From contig JACKQF010000001.1 of NCBI GenBank assembly GCA_024232965.1, positions 930,001 through 994,000 of the forward strand: 64,000 nucleotides of DNA, read 5' to 3'. The notes under the pieces were generated by a model. That model made no database searches. It was given only the letters and a program-made list of their open reading frames with translations, and had not been told where the DNA came from. The DNA comes from Verrucomicrobiaceae bacterium. GTDB lineage: Bacteria; Verrucomicrobiota; Verrucomicrobiia; Verrucomicrobiales; Verrucomicrobiaceae. Shown in pieces: positions 1-9,113 of the stretch; the first letter of the stretch is position 1; the number at the start of each line of letters is the position of its first letter. Position numbers and translations under genes: made by a program.

Positions 1-744
1 GCGCCGCTCGTGATGGAGTGTTTTGACATCGCGAACATTGGCACGGCCCACTGCGTAGCCTCGATGGTGCGGTTCAAGAATGGGGTGCCTGACAATGCCA
101 ATTACCGCCGCTATCGAATTCGTATCGTCAGCGGGCAGAACGACTTCGCTGCGATGTCGGAAGTAATTCGCCGCAGGTTTTCGCGCATTTTGCTGGAGGC
201 AAAAAAGGCCCATCCTGACGCAGAGTTTAGCCAAGAGAATCCGCTGGAAGCCTTGCGGCGTTTGGAAGATGAGTCCGCGCCGAAGGCGTCCACCTTTGTG
301 CGGCTGCCTGACCTTGTGATCGTGGATGGAGGAAAGGGGCAACTTTCTTCGGCGACGAAGGAATTGCAGCGTCTGGGGCTCTATGATTTGCCGATCATTG
401 GGTTGGCGAAGGAGAACGAAGAAGTCTATCGCCCTGGAAATCCAGACCCGCTTCTCATTTCCCATGACCGTGGTGCACTGAAGTTGCTTCAGCGGATTCG
501 CGATGAGGCCCACCGTTGGGCGAATGGCTATCATCAGTTGCTGCTCGGTCGGCGGGTGGAGGAGAGCCTGTTAGACGACTGCCCCGGCGTGAGCCAGAAC
601 CGGAAGCAAGCGCTGCTAAAGGCGTTTGGATCCGTGGCGCGACTGCGGAAGGCGACACCTGCGGACATCGCTGCCTTGCCCGGTATCGGCGCAGGGCTCG
701 CTGCGCAGATTCATGATTTCCTACAGAGTCACGGTGGCGATTGA
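1..744 (+). CDS. uvrC: UvrABC excinuclease subunit C, C-terminal part (5' end outside window)
   Basis: This is the C-terminal half of the nucleotide-excision-repair nuclease that makes the 5' incision after UvrB loading. The reading frame is already open at base 1, so the N-terminal GIY-YIG nuclease and UVR domain lie upstream of the window. Visible are the ECFDIAN motif opening the RNase H-like endonuclease domain, the LVIVDGGKGQL segment, the DEAHRWA segment with the expected His, and a closing pair of helix-hairpin-helix motifs (around DDCPGVSQNRKQALL and ALPGIGAGLAAQI). It ends six bases before the stop of the convergent HEAT-repeat gene. Identification is secure; only completeness is unknown. 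Confidence 0.96.
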   Translation, partial: APLVMECFDIANIGTAHCVASMVRFKNGVPDNANYRRYRIRIVSGQNDFAAMSEVIRRRFSRILLEAKKAHPDAEFSQENPLEALRRLEDESAPKASTFVRLPDLVIVDGGKGQLSSATKELQRLGLYDLPIIGLAKENEEVYRPGNPDPLLISHDRGALKLLQRIRDEAHRWANGYHQLLLGRRVEESLLDDCPGVSQNRKQALLKAFGSVARLRKATPADIAALPGIGAGLAAQIHDFLQSHGGD

Positions 745-749
745 TCTGC

Positions 750-1574
750 CTACTTCTGGGGGGCACGCGGCATCATCAGGTCATCAAAATTGTTGCGAGT
801 CAGTCCCCACCAATTCGCAATCGACTTTGCCGTCGCGTCGGGTGGCAGGGTGACGCCACTGGGCTCGGTCCACTCTCGCATCGTCTCGATTAGGCGCTTC
901 GCCTTTTCTGCATCCGCGGTGCTGGAAGCAACCTTTACCAAGGTATCGAAGCCAAGTTTCTCCGGAATCCGACCCATTTCAATGAGTGCCTCTTCAAGCA
1001 CTGCGCCAGTGCCCTCGGTCAAGGGGCGCTCATAGATGGCTGCACGCTCTTCTGCGCGATAGGGGGCGGCAAGACCCCAGGCTGTGTCTCTCACATCTTT
1101 ATCTGGATTGACTGCTGCCTCCTGCAATACAGGTATCGCGACCTCGGGGGCGAAACTACCTGCACTCTGAATGGCTGTCAGTCTCACTTCGGGCGATTCG
1201 TCATGTAAGGCTGCGGACAGCATCGCGGGATTGGCTTCATGACCGATGGCGAGCACCCGGGCCATCGCTGCGAGACGTGCTTCAGGTGTTTTACCTGCTT
1301 TGTATTCCGCTACGGGATCGGTGACGGGGGCGTCCGCGGGAATCGATTGCATCGTTAGTTGACCCACAGGGCTCGTTGAGGTGGGATCAACGGCTTGCGG
1401 GATCGCAGAGGACGAGGCAGCGGTCGCCGGCGAAGGAGTCACCGGGGCGATGGTCGTCTTTGCGTCGGTGGAAGGAGTGGTTTGCGGGGAGTTGGGGACG
1501 GCACTATGCCATCCGAAATAGAGGGCCACTCCGAGCAAAAGCACAACAATTAACGGCAATACGCGGATTTTCAT
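750..1574 (-). CDS. Membrane-anchored HEAT-repeat-like protein
   Basis: A 274-residue protein of unknown role. The start was set at the ATG opening MKIRVLPLIVVLLLGVAL, because this gives an N-terminal membrane anchor and because the open frame further upstream runs antisense through rplT. After the anchor come about 70 low-complexity residues rich in Ala, Pro, Thr and Ser, then helical repeats of HEAT type (LSAALHDESPEVRLTAIQSA, followed by a related unit with DPDKDVRDTAWGLA-like spacing). Such repeats usually mediate protein contacts; no catalytic motif is visible. It lies downstream of rplT beyond a strong hairpin, so it may have its own promoter. Confidence 0.72.
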   Translation of the reverse strand: MKIRVLPLIVVLLLGVALYFGWHSAVPNSPQTTPSTDAKTTIAPVTPSPATAASSSAIPQAVDPTSTSPVGQLTMQSIPADAPVTDPVAEYKAGKTPEARLAAMARVLAIGHEANPAMLSAALHDESPEVRLTAIQSAGSFAPEVAIPVLQEAAVNPDKDVRDTAWGLAAPYRAEERAAIYERPLTEGTGAVLEEALIEMGRIPEKLGFDTLVKVASSTADAEKAKRLIETMREWTEPSGVTLPPDATAKSIANWWGLTRNNFDDLMMPRAPQK

Positions 1575-1653
1575 ACGGGAGTAATCAAGCCCAGACCGTC
1601 TTGGCGTGCAAGGGTGCCTTCGCGATTGTTTGGATTCCTCGTGTTTTGGAAAA

Positions 1654-1687
1654 CAAACAGCCGGATCCTCGCGGATCCGGCTGTTTG
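1654..1687 (-). terminator. Intrinsic terminator downstream of rplT
   Basis: A perfect 15-bp inverted repeat (CAAACAGCCGGATCC, loop TCGC, and its complement) lies 39 bases past the rplT stop. Read on the minus strand it is followed by TTTTCC, a short U-tract, as expected for the end of the rpmI-rplT transcript. Confidence 0.8.
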
Positions 1688-1726
1688 GGTTTGGAGGTTT
1701 TGGGGGGAAAGGGGACTTGGCTGCGA

Positions 1727-2116
1727 TTAGGCGGCCTTGCTCTTCAATTCCGCCTGCTTTTTCTCGAGGCCGTTCTTGGCTTGGGCGATCACCGCTTCGA
1801 AGGCGGTGGCGTCCTTGATCGCCAAATCGGACAGAACCTTGCGGTCGAGTTCGATTCCGGCGGCCTTGAGACCTTCCATGAAACGGCTGTAGGACAGACC
1901 GTGCGGACGAGTGGCGGCATTGATACGCTGCACCCACAGATTGCGGAAGGCGCGCTTGCGCACCTTGCGGTCACGGTAGTTGTACGTCATTGCCTTCCGA
2001 ACGGCGTCTTTCGCGTAACGGAAGTTCTTGGAACGGAAGCCACGGAAACCTTTGGCTTTCGCAAGAACTCTCTTGCGACGCTTCCGGCTGGCTGGGGCAT
2101 TGGTTGCTCTGGGCAT
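1727..2116 (-). CDS. rplT: 50S ribosomal protein L20
   Basis: L20 binds 23S rRNA early in assembly of the large subunit. The 129-residue length is close to the family norm. The N-terminus MPRATNAPASRKRRKRVL, the very basic first third, and the NYRDRKVRKRAFR and RINAATRPHGLSYSRF segments are typical. It follows rpmI on the minus strand after an unusually structured spacer of 128 bases containing two identical-stem hairpins, and is closed by a strong terminator. The usual upstream partner infC is not in this cluster. Confidence 0.97.
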   Translation of the reverse strand: MPRATNAPASRKRRKRVLAKAKGFRGFRSKNFRYAKDAVRKAMTYNYRDRKVRKRAFRNLWVQRINAATRPHGLSYSRFMEGLKAAGIELDRKVLSDLAIKDATAFEAVIAQAKNGLEKKQAELKSKAA

Positions 2117-2179
2117 CTTTCGGTATTTGGAACGGGCTGTTTGTTGGACTTGTTCGATGCTTCACCTCACCAGTTCGAA

Positions 2180-2225
2180 GGCTCATCGTTGAGCCAGGCT
2201 GGGCATCGTGGCTCAAGATTGAGCC
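2180..2225 (-). promoter_or_regulatory. Tandem alternative hairpins between rpmI and rplT
   Basis: Two hairpins with the same stem, GGCTCA/TGAGCC, and different 4-base loops are spaced exactly 30 bases apart. The inner arms can pair instead as TGAGCCA with TGGCTCA (7 bp), and a further CCAGGCT/AGCCTGG pairing is possible, so the two states exclude each other. L20 and related proteins commonly control their own operons through mRNA structure; a role as an autoregulatory leader for rplT is inference. The structure itself is read directly from the sequence. Confidence 0.5.
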
Positions 2226-2244
2226 TGGGCGTTCAGTCTATATA

Positions 2245-2454
2245 TCAGGAGAAAGGAAGGTTTTCCTTAACTGCTGCTACGTCGACTTTGGCCACTAGGG
2301 CGACCTTACCGAGGTTGCGTTTGCGTTTACGATTCTTGTTCTGCAACAAGTGGCGCTTGCCTTTTTTGCGGCGAAGTACCTTACCTGTGGCAGTGATCTT
2401 GAACCGTTTGGCAACAGCTTTTCGGGTTTTAGCGAGACCTGCGTTTTTGGACAT
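2245..2454 (-). CDS. rpmI: 50S ribosomal protein L35
   Basis: A 69-residue basic ribosomal protein of the large subunit. The segments KTRKAVAKRFKITATGKVLRRK and KGKRHLLQNKNRKRKRNLG match the L35 pattern of alternating basic clusters. It is the first gene of the minus-strand rpmI-rplT pair. No convincing Shine-Dalgarno sequence precedes the ATG, which is common in this lineage. Confidence 0.95.
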   Translation of the reverse strand: MSKNAGLAKTRKAVAKRFKITATGKVLRRKKGKRHLLQNKNRKRKRNLGKVALVAKVDVAAVKENLPFS

Positions 2455-2655
2455 AGGGGCGGCGAGCTTAGAATCAAAAGATCAATAGGCAAGGAGTTTT
2501 TCACACTCTTCTTGAGTGTAGGGGAGTTTGTGGGCCGGAGTGCTTTGTTAGGATTCTCATATTTGCGATTCAAAAAAATCGAGAATAGCAAAAATTAAAG
2601 GTTGCCTAACAATCTGGTTTTGCTACAACAACACAACCTCCTCACTGGTATTGCC
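2455..2655. other. Divergent intergenic region between rpmI and the hybrid kinase gene
   Basis: About 200 bases of AT-richer DNA must carry the promoters of rpmI-rplT (leftward) and of the kinase (rightward). A small hairpin with 6-bp arms ACACTC/GAGTGT lies at 2503-2519. No infC gene, tRNA or clear promoter consensus was found. Confidence 0.5.
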
Positions 2656-4308
2656 ATGACAACCACAAATTCCCACAAAACTGGCAACGAAGCCCTAGAA
2701 TCTCTCCAGCAGGGCTTGGAGCAGCTCCGAGTTGCTAACTATTACTTGCGAGTTGCCATTGATCAATCTCCAGAAGGTATGGTGATTGCGGGGCCGGCTG
2801 CCGATGAAAACACCGGTCCGGTGATCATCTTTAATAACGCCAATGCGGCGATGCTGTCTGGAGTGGCTCCTGACAAGGGACTGCGCGATTTGTCCGTTTT
2901 TGATTTGGCCGCCACTGAAGCTGATGTGGCAGTTCTGAAGGATGCGATTCTTCGGTCCGAGACTGAGGGCGGGCTGGCTGAGTGTGAGTGTGGACTCCAG
3001 CGTGCTTTTGGACCGGCACCTCTGCGTTGCCTCTGGCGCATCCGCCGCGTGGTGAATGCCAATCGGGAGCTGCTTAACTATACGATCAGTTTCAAGGAGG
3101 TGTCCCCCGAGTCAGGGGTGGTGTCTCCTGAGCCATTTGTTGAAGATCTCGATGAGCAGGCGGAGCGACTCCGCAAAGAAAACTTGGCCGCGCTGGCTCA
3201 GGGTATCGTCCACGACGTGAACAACTTGCTGGGACCTGTGACTGCCCGTTTGACGTGCATCCTCAGTGAACTGACAGACCAACCAAAGCTGACTGAAGAT
3301 CTAGGGCTCGTCCTTGCTGGGTTGCGTCGCGCCCGGCAATACACCACGCAGGTGGTGACAGCTTGCAAAGCACGTGCTCGCACTCCCCAGCCGACGAATC
3401 TGGTCAACTTGATCAATGAGACGGTGGAGTTGTCCGGCTCTGGGGCCAATGTGAAGGTCCGAGTGAATATTGAAGAAGGTACCGACTGGGTCTTGGCGGA
3501 AACCGTAAAGGTTGGTCAAGTTTTGCAGAACCTGATCATGAATGGAATCCAGGCTATGCCGACGGGTGGGTTCATGGATGTGGAGGCGCGCAATCGCCAA
3601 ATCACGGCTGGTGGGGATCCCATTCTTCGTCCAGGCAAGTATGTCGAGATCATCGTGCGCGATCGCGGTTGTGGCATCGCGCCGGAGAATCTGGGTAAGG
3701 TCTTCCGCGACTCTTTCACAACCAAGGCAGACGGCAATGGCATCGGTCTCACGACCTGTAAGCGCTTCATTGACGAGCATCACGGTGACATTCGTCTGAA
3801 GTCCACGATCAATGTGGGGACAGAGTTCACGGTGCTGCTGCCTGCCGTCGTTGCGCCAGATAGTCCGAAAGAAGAGGCGCGCGCGACTGCGGCTCCGGTT
3901 CCTTTAAAGCATGGGAAGGGTTCAGTGCTCATCGTTGATGATGAAGACGACCTTCGTCATGTGGCTCGCATGATCTTAAAGCGTTGTGGCTACGAAGTGA
4001 TCGATTGTGACAACGGTCAAGATGCGATCGAGAACTACCGCCGTATGTGGATGGAGGGGAATGCTCCTGATGTGGTGCTGATGGACTTGACCATTCGTGG
4101 TGGGTTAAATGGTTGCGAGACGGCGGCCGAAATCCTCCGTATTGATAGTCAAGCGCGTCTGGTCGTCACCAGTGGCAGCGTGAACGAAGAAGTGCAGATG
4201 ATCTTCCTGGAGCAGGGCTTCATCGGCGTTCTTCCCAAGCCTTACGAAGCTGGCGAGTTGACTCAAACGGTGCATCGTATCGTGAGCCTGCGTCAGCAAT
4301 CAGAATAG
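2656..4308 (+). CDS. Soluble hybrid sensor histidine kinase (PAS, kinase, receiver)
   Basis: A 550-residue signalling protein that should autophosphorylate on His and pass the phosphate to its own receiver domain. The ATG start is preferred to an in-frame TTG 54 bases upstream. In order: a coiled N-terminus, a PAS-like sensor around residues 30-140, an H-box GIVHDVNNLLGP with His186, an N-box (NLIMNGIQAM), a G-box (DRGCGIAP) and GNGIGLTTC, and then a CheY-like receiver with VLIVDDEDD, phospho-acceptor Asp477 in VLMDLTI, TSG and LPKPY. No membrane segment is present, so it probably senses a cytoplasmic signal. The H-box resembles those of NtrB/PAS-type kinases. No output-domain partner is adjacent, so its target is unknown. 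Confidence 0.9.
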   Translation: MTTTNSHKTGNEALESLQQGLEQLRVANYYLRVAIDQSPEGMVIAGPAADENTGPVIIFNNANAAMLSGVAPDKGLRDLSVFDLAATEADVAVLKDAILRSETEGGLAECECGLQRAFGPAPLRCLWRIRRVVNANRELLNYTISFKEVSPESGVVSPEPFVEDLDEQAERLRKENLAALAQGIVHDVNNLLGPVTARLTCILSELTDQPKLTEDLGLVLAGLRRARQYTTQVVTACKARARTPQPTNLVNLINETVELSGSGANVKVRVNIEEGTDWVLAETVKVGQVLQNLIMNGIQAMPTGGFMDVEARNRQITAGGDPILRPGKYVEIIVRDRGCGIAPENLGKVFRDSFTTKADGNGIGLTTCKRFIDEHHGDIRLKSTINVGTEFTVLLPAVVAPDSPKEEARATAAPVPLKHGKGSVLIVDDEDDLRHVARMILKRCGYEVIDCDNGQDAIENYRRMWMEGNAPDVVLMDLTIRGGLNGCETAAEILRIDSQARLVVTSGSVNEEVQMIFLEQGFIGVLPKPYEAGELTQTVHRIVSLRQQSE

Positions 4309-4313
4309 CTGTT

Positions 4314-5123
4314 TCAACCCGGGTGGAGTGGATCCGAATCTGGACTGAAAAAGGTCGGTCCAGGATTGTCCTGAGTCGCGGAGTTCCAACGCAGTTCGTT
4401 GATGGGGATCTTCCCCGCGAGAAGGCCGTTCCACGGGATCGATTCGTTCGTGAAGTCGGTCATGCTGTCGCGTTTCCTCATGATACCCGCACCTTTGGAG
4501 ATTTGGTAGATCAGCAAATGCTGGCTGCTGCCAAGAAAGTAGCGGCAGCGGATTTGGTAAGTGTGGATGTCTGGATAGGCCTTGTGCAGTCGTGTTAGCG
4601 CGCTAATGAAAGCCTCCTGCGTCAATACCCCGAGCGACTCTACGGCGGGAGCATCCGTGAGACACATCCCTCGTCTGCCAAAGCTCTCCCACTTACCGGG
4701 GAGGAAGTGGAAATCGAGCAGTGCGATCATTGGCCGCGTCCCAGACGTACTCATTGGCGGGTTTTCGTAACGTTCCTGCGCCTTCGACAGAATTCTCTCC
4801 CGCTGTGCCTCGTCGCCGATGCTGGCATTGTTGAATTTTGATACCATGTGGAATCGTACCAAGGTGTCCAGCTTCTTGCTGTCATTGGGAAGGCCTCCGG
4901 GATTCTTGGCAGCGGTTTGGTCCACGATGTTTTCCAGAAAATTTGGATCGTTGTTTCGATACGGCTCCCACCAAGTGTGGAGTTCCTGCGTCCGGAGTTT
5001 CTCCACAGCGTACGTCCGCGGATCGTTGACTGCGACACCGGGCTTTGACTTGCCGCAGTTGGCCAAGAGGATTATCAGGCACAGAACTGCGATGGCAGTG
5101 TCTCGGTGGGGGGCTGAACGCAT
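4314..5123 (-). CDS. Predicted lipoprotein of unknown function
   Basis: A 269-residue protein with a short signal sequence and lipobox (IILLANC, acylated Cys predicted at residue 24), so probably anchored in a membrane facing the periplasm. The rest has scattered aromatic residues and no recognised domain or catalytic motif. It is convergent with the hybrid kinase gene, with only five bases between the stops, and divergent from pgk. Function not recognised. Confidence 0.62.
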   Translation of the reverse strand: MRSAPHRDTAIAVLCLIILLANCGKSKPGVAVNDPRTYAVEKLRTQELHTWWEPYRNNDPNFLENIVDQTAAKNPGGLPNDSKKLDTLVRFHMVSKFNNASIGDEAQRERILSKAQERYENPPMSTSGTRPMIALLDFHFLPGKWESFGRRGMCLTDAPAVESLGVLTQEAFISALTRLHKAYPDIHTYQIRCRYFLGSSQHLLIYQISKGAGIMRKRDSMTDFTNESIPWNGLLAGKIPINELRWNSATQDNPGPTFFSPDSDPLHPG

Positions 5124-5309
5124 AGGCTGACGCTATCACGCTAACGATGGGGGGACAAGGCGCTGAATGCCTTGATTTTGGGGCATTCTTGGTGACTTTT
5201 TGGGGTGAAGGAAAAATTTCACAGGCACGAAAGGCGCTTTGTGCTAGGCTCCGCCTCCCTGTTCCCGGTGGACGGGCTGTCGAAACCCCCATTCTGTTCT
5301 TATTTGATC

Positions 5310-6524
5310 ATGGCTAAAAAAACGATTCGTGATGTCGATGTTTCTGGAAAACGCGTTCTAGTGCGTGTGGATTTTAACGTGCCTCTCGATGAGAAAGATG
5401 GCGCGATGGTGATCACCGATGACAACCGCATCAAGATGACGCTGCCGACGCTGAACTACCTGATCGAGAAGGGGGCTCGTGTCATTCTGTGCAGCCACCT
5501 GGGCCGTCCAAACGGTAAGCCCGATCCAAAGCAGAGCCTGCATCCAGTCGCTGATGGGCTTGCTGCATTGCTTGGTCGCCCAGTTGCCTTCGCCAGTGAT
5601 TGCGTCGGCGCTGAGGCCGAAGCTAAGGCGAATGCCCTCGCGGATGGAGACGTGCTGCTTCTTGAGAACGTACGGTTTCACGCCACTGAGGAGGCGAATG
5701 GCAAAGAGCTCGCGAAGCAGCTTGCAGCGCTGGCTGAGATCTATGTTAACGATGCCTTTGGCAGTGCTCATCGCGCGCACAGTTCGACCGCTGGTGTGGC
5801 GGAGTTTTTGCCAGCAGTCTCTGGTCTCCTGATGGAGAAAGAGTTGGCTTGGCTGCACGACGAACTCGAAAATCCTGAGCGCCCGTTCGTGGTGATCCTC
5901 GGCGGCGCCAAGGTCAGCGATAAGATTGCGGTCATCAATCGCCTCATTGAGAAGGCTGACACTATCATCATCGGCGGCGGCATGGCTTACACCTTCCGCA
6001 AGTTGGTCCAGGGCATCACCCTGGGTAAGAGCCTCTACAAGCCGGAATGGGAACCCATTGCTCAAGCCGCTCTTGATAAGGCTGCTGCGCGTGGCGTGAA
6101 GATCCTCATCCCTGTGGATGCGTTGATCACCGATGCGTTTGATTTTGACGCCAAGAAACTGGGCAACACCCGCTACACGGGCGTTAATGAAAGCATTCCA
6201 GAAGGCTGGGAAGGGGTCGATATCGGTCCTGAATCAGTGAAGCTCTTTGGCGAAGAAATCGCCAAGGCCAAGACGGTCATTTGGAATGGTCCGATGGGAG
6301 TTTTTGAAATCAAAGAAGCCGCAAAGGGCACCTTTGATATCGCTGAGGTCATCGCTGCGAATTCGACTGCGAAGAACATTATCGGCGGTGGCGACAGTGT
6401 GAAGGCGGTGAAGAAAGCGGGCGTCGCTGACAAGATGACCTTCATCTCCACGGGCGGTGGTGCTTCGCTTGAACTGCTCGAAGGCAAGGTGCTTCCTGGC
6501 GTGGCCGCGCTCGCCGATGCCTAA
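5310..6524 (+). CDS. pgk: Phosphoglycerate kinase
   Basis: Catalyses the reversible phosphoryl transfer between 1,3-bisphosphoglycerate and ADP in glycolysis. The start at MAKKTIRDVDVSGKRVLVR gives 404 residues; an upstream extension of the frame is not conserved-looking. The N-terminal substrate domain shows RVDFNVPL, SHLGRPNGKPD and ENVRFH; the C-terminal nucleotide domain shows GGAKVSDKI, NGPMGVFE and GGGDSVKAV followed by STGGGASLELLEG. tpiA begins 31 bases downstream, so the two glycolytic enzymes are probably co-transcribed. Confidence 0.98.
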   Translation: MAKKTIRDVDVSGKRVLVRVDFNVPLDEKDGAMVITDDNRIKMTLPTLNYLIEKGARVILCSHLGRPNGKPDPKQSLHPVADGLAALLGRPVAFASDCVGAEAEAKANALADGDVLLLENVRFHATEEANGKELAKQLAALAEIYVNDAFGSAHRAHSSTAGVAEFLPAVSGLLMEKELAWLHDELENPERPFVVILGGAKVSDKIAVINRLIEKADTIIIGGGMAYTFRKLVQGITLGKSLYKPEWEPIAQAALDKAAARGVKILIPVDALITDAFDFDAKKLGNTRYTGVNESIPEGWEGVDIGPESVKLFGEEIAKAKTVIWNGPMGVFEIKEAAKGTFDIAEVIAANSTAKNIIGGGDSVKAVKKAGVADKMTFISTGGGASLELLEGKVLPGVAALADA

Positions 6525-6555
6525 CCGTTTCGCTCTCTTTTAAACCCCATCTAAC

Positions 6556-7356
6556 ATGATCAAAAACTACCGCAAACCCATCATTGCCGCGAACTGGAAG
6601 ATGCACATGACTCCCCAAGAGTCAGAGGACTTCCTCCGCTCATTCTCCCGCCTTGTTCCGGATAAATGCCCAGTGCAGATCGTCGTGGCACCGCCCTTCG
6701 TCAGTCTGCCCAAGTCGCATGACACGTTGCAGAATGCGCGCGAAGAGAATGTTGAGCTTGCCGCCCAAAACATGAGCCAACATCCCGCCGGGGCTTACAC
6801 GGGCGAGATCAGTGCACGCATGATTAAAGAGTGCGGTTGCCGGTACGTGATCCTTGGTCACAGCGAGCGTCGTGCGATCTTTGGCGAAACGAATGCGGTG
6901 ATCAATGCCAAGCTGTTGGCCGCCCTTGAGGCACGCCTTCACCCCATCCTCTGCGTTGGCGAGACGCTGGAAGAGCGTGACGCTGGCAAGATTGAGCAGG
7001 TGCTCGGCAGCCAACTCCGCGAAAGCCTTGCGGAAGTTGGTGCTCGTCGCATTCTCGATTGCGTGATCGCTTATGAACCAGTCTGGGCCATCGGCACCGG
7101 TCGCACGGCTTCGCCACAGCAGGCGCAGGACGCTCACGCGTTTTGCCGCCAGGTGCTCACCGAACTTTTTGGCGAAGATACGGCGCAAAAGATCCGAATC
7201 CAATACGGTGGCAGCGTGAAGCCCAACAACATGGCTGAGTTGATTGCTCAGACAGATGTGGATGGTGCGCTGGTTGGTGGTGCTAGCCTTGAGACTGGTA
7301 GCTTCTGGGAAATCTGCCGCGCCGGTATTGACTGGGCAAACGCTCACTCCGCATAA
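6556..7356 (+). CDS. tpiA: Triosephosphate isomerase
   Basis: Interconverts dihydroxyacetone phosphate and glyceraldehyde 3-phosphate. The TIM-barrel landmarks are all present: AANWKM with the substrate Lys, GHSERR with the electrophilic His, CVGE, and YEPVWAIGTG with the catalytic Glu. The closing phosphate-binding loops are YGGSV and GALVGGASL. At 266 residues it is slightly longer than the usual 250. It follows pgk closely on the same strand. Confidence 0.98.
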   Translation: MIKNYRKPIIAANWKMHMTPQESEDFLRSFSRLVPDKCPVQIVVAPPFVSLPKSHDTLQNAREENVELAAQNMSQHPAGAYTGEISARMIKECGCRYVILGHSERRAIFGETNAVINAKLLAALEARLHPILCVGETLEERDAGKIEQVLGSQLRESLAEVGARRILDCVIAYEPVWAIGTGRTASPQQAQDAHAFCRQVLTELFGEDTAQKIRIQYGGSVKPNNMAELIAQTDVDGALVGGASLETGSFWEICRAGIDWANAHSA

Positions 7357-7400
7357 TTAATCATGAACAAGCTGATGAGGGCTGATGCCTGATTTTTGTC

Positions 7401-9110
7401 ATGCAGGCCCTCGTTGCTTTCTTCAAAAAACTTCAGCCGAAAACTCGGAAGACGGTTCAGACCTGCGCCTATGGATTGAGCGCAGGGATGTCTGCGGTAG
7501 CCTTCCACTATGCGATTCACTTCGTCGCAAAGTTCGGCATTGAGAAGGCCCACGAGTATCCTCTGGAGAAGTTTATTTGGGTCAGCCTAGCTGCGACGGT
7601 GGGAACGGGCTTGGTTTCGGGTTGGCTGCTGACTAACTTCTGCCGTGATGCTGCGGGTAGCGGTATTCCTCAACTAAAGGCTGCCTACTGGAAGGACTTC
7701 GGCATGATGACCTGGAGACAGGTTTGGGTGAAGTTCGTAGCTGCTGCTTTGCAAATTGGTGGTGGCGCAAGTCTCGGTCGCGAAGGTCCGAGCGTGCAGA
7801 TTGCCGGGGGCGTGGGATCTCTGTTGGCGGGCTTGTTTGGCGAGGCGAAACAGCGTCGTCGTGCAGGGGCGATCACTGGAGCTGCGGCAGGCTTGGCTGC
7901 TGCGTTTAATACGCCTCTCGCTGCCATCACGTTTGTTTTGGAAGAGATCGTCGGAGATCTCAATAGCCGCTTGATGGGCCGCATCCTGCTAGCCTCAATG
8001 ATTGGCGCGCTGGTTGTGCACGGCATGATCGGCCCCAATCCAGCTTTCAGTGTGGGCCGGGTCGGCGAGCCGTCGGGCATTGCTTATCTTTTGGTGCCAC
8101 TGGTCGCTGCGATTTCTGCGTTCGTCGGATTGTTGTTTCAGATGGGGTCACTGAAGCTCCGCTCCACCACGCGTCGTGTTTGGTGGATTCCTGCCTGGAT
8201 GCGGCCTGCGGTTGGCGCGCTGTTGGCTTGGGGGATTGGAATCACGGTTTTTGCAAAGACTGGACACATGGGGGTCTTTAGCTTGGGTTACGACGATCTC
8301 TCGGCGGGACTTTTGGGCCAACTGACTTGGCAGATCGCGGCAGTGCTCTTGGTGGCAAAACTTTTAGCCACCATTCTTTGCTATGGGTCAGGTGGGGCCG
8401 GGGGCATTTTTTCGCCGACTCTGTTTTTTGGCGCCATGACCGGATTGGCGATCGGCACGGGTCTGCAGCCGATCTTGCACCTGCGGCCTGATGGCGTGGA
8501 GATGCTGGCCGTGGTCGGCATGGCGGCATCCATGTGCGCGGTGGTTCGTGCACCAGTGACGAGTATCCTGATCGTCTTTGAGATGACTCACGAGTTCGCG
8601 GTAGTGCCTCCGCTGATGCTCGGTGCGCTGGTCAGCAATGCGATTGCGAAGCTGATGAAGCACAACTTCTATGACGCGCTCCTGGAGCAGGACGGTCACG
8701 ATGTGGAGCGCTTTGCGCCGCCTCTGGACTTCCGACGCTGGCAGCGTCAGCCGGCCTCTGTGTTGGCCAATGAACGCCCCATCCTGTTGACATCGCTGGA
8801 GCCACACGCGCTTCAGTCGATTCTGGAAAGTCACCCTTATGACCGTTTCCCAGTCGTGTCCGATGGGAAATTACAAGGCATCGCGACGCGTCCCGAGATT
8901 GAGGTCGCCATCAAGGAAAAGCGCGCGCCCGTGTTGCATGAAGCGCTCACTTGCGGACCGAATACCTCCTTGCGCGACATCCAAATGCGCCTCGTGGAAT
9001 CACCAACGATGATGGTCGTTTTGGTCACTCCAGAGCAGGGCGTGAAGGGACTCTTCACCCTGCACGATCTCTTGCGTGCGCAGCACCAATTGGCGGACGC
9101 CCCCGAGTGA
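7401..9110 (+). CDS. ClC-family chloride channel or Cl-/H+ exchanger with CBS pair
   Basis: A 569-residue inner-membrane protein. The ClC selectivity motifs are visible: GSGIPQLK, GREGPSVQIAG (with the gating Glu), and GSGGAGGIFSPTLFFGAMTG. A Glu-Glu pair in FVLEEIVGD sits where proton-coupled ClC antiporters carry their internal proton glutamate, which favours an exchanger over a channel. After about 410 residues of membrane core come two CBS domains (from about residue 445), a usual nucleotide-sensing appendage. It lies 44 bases after tpiA but may be a separate unit. It converges on the terC gene with a gap of three bases. Confidence 0.92.
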   Translation: MQALVAFFKKLQPKTRKTVQTCAYGLSAGMSAVAFHYAIHFVAKFGIEKAHEYPLEKFIWVSLAATVGTGLVSGWLLTNFCRDAAGSGIPQLKAAYWKDFGMMTWRQVWVKFVAAALQIGGGASLGREGPSVQIAGGVGSLLAGLFGEAKQRRRAGAITGAAAGLAAAFNTPLAAITFVLEEIVGDLNSRLMGRILLASMIGALVVHGMIGPNPAFSVGRVGEPSGIAYLLVPLVAAISAFVGLLFQMGSLKLRSTTRRVWWIPAWMRPAVGALLAWGIGITVFAKTGHMGVFSLGYDDLSAGLLGQLTWQIAAVLLVAKLLATILCYGSGGAGGIFSPTLFFGAMTGLAIGTGLQPILHLRPDGVEMLAVVGMAASMCAVVRAPVTSILIVFEMTHEFAVVPPLMLGALVSNAIAKLMKHNFYDALLEQDGHDVERFAPPLDFRRWQRQPASVLANERPILLTSLEPHALQSILESHPYDRFPVVSDGKLQGIATRPEIEVAIKEKRAPVLHEALTCGPNTSLRDIQMRLVESPTMMVVLVTPEQGVKGLFTLHDLLRAQHQLADAPE

Positions 9111-9113
9111 TGT

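Noticed and set aside
1376..2488. Long plus-strand open frame of 370 codons over rplT and the HEAT-repeat gene
   Set aside because: It is antisense to two well-supported genes, has no recognisable protein pattern, and is a by-product of GC-rich codons.
2503..2519. Hairpin ACACTC/GAGTGT before rpmI as a terminator or attenuator
   Set aside because: Only six pairs, no U-tract on either strand, and no alternative pairing noticed.
2602..2655. Earlier TTG start for the hybrid kinase
   Set aside because: The added 18 residues do not look like part of the coil or PAS region, and an ATG follows in frame.
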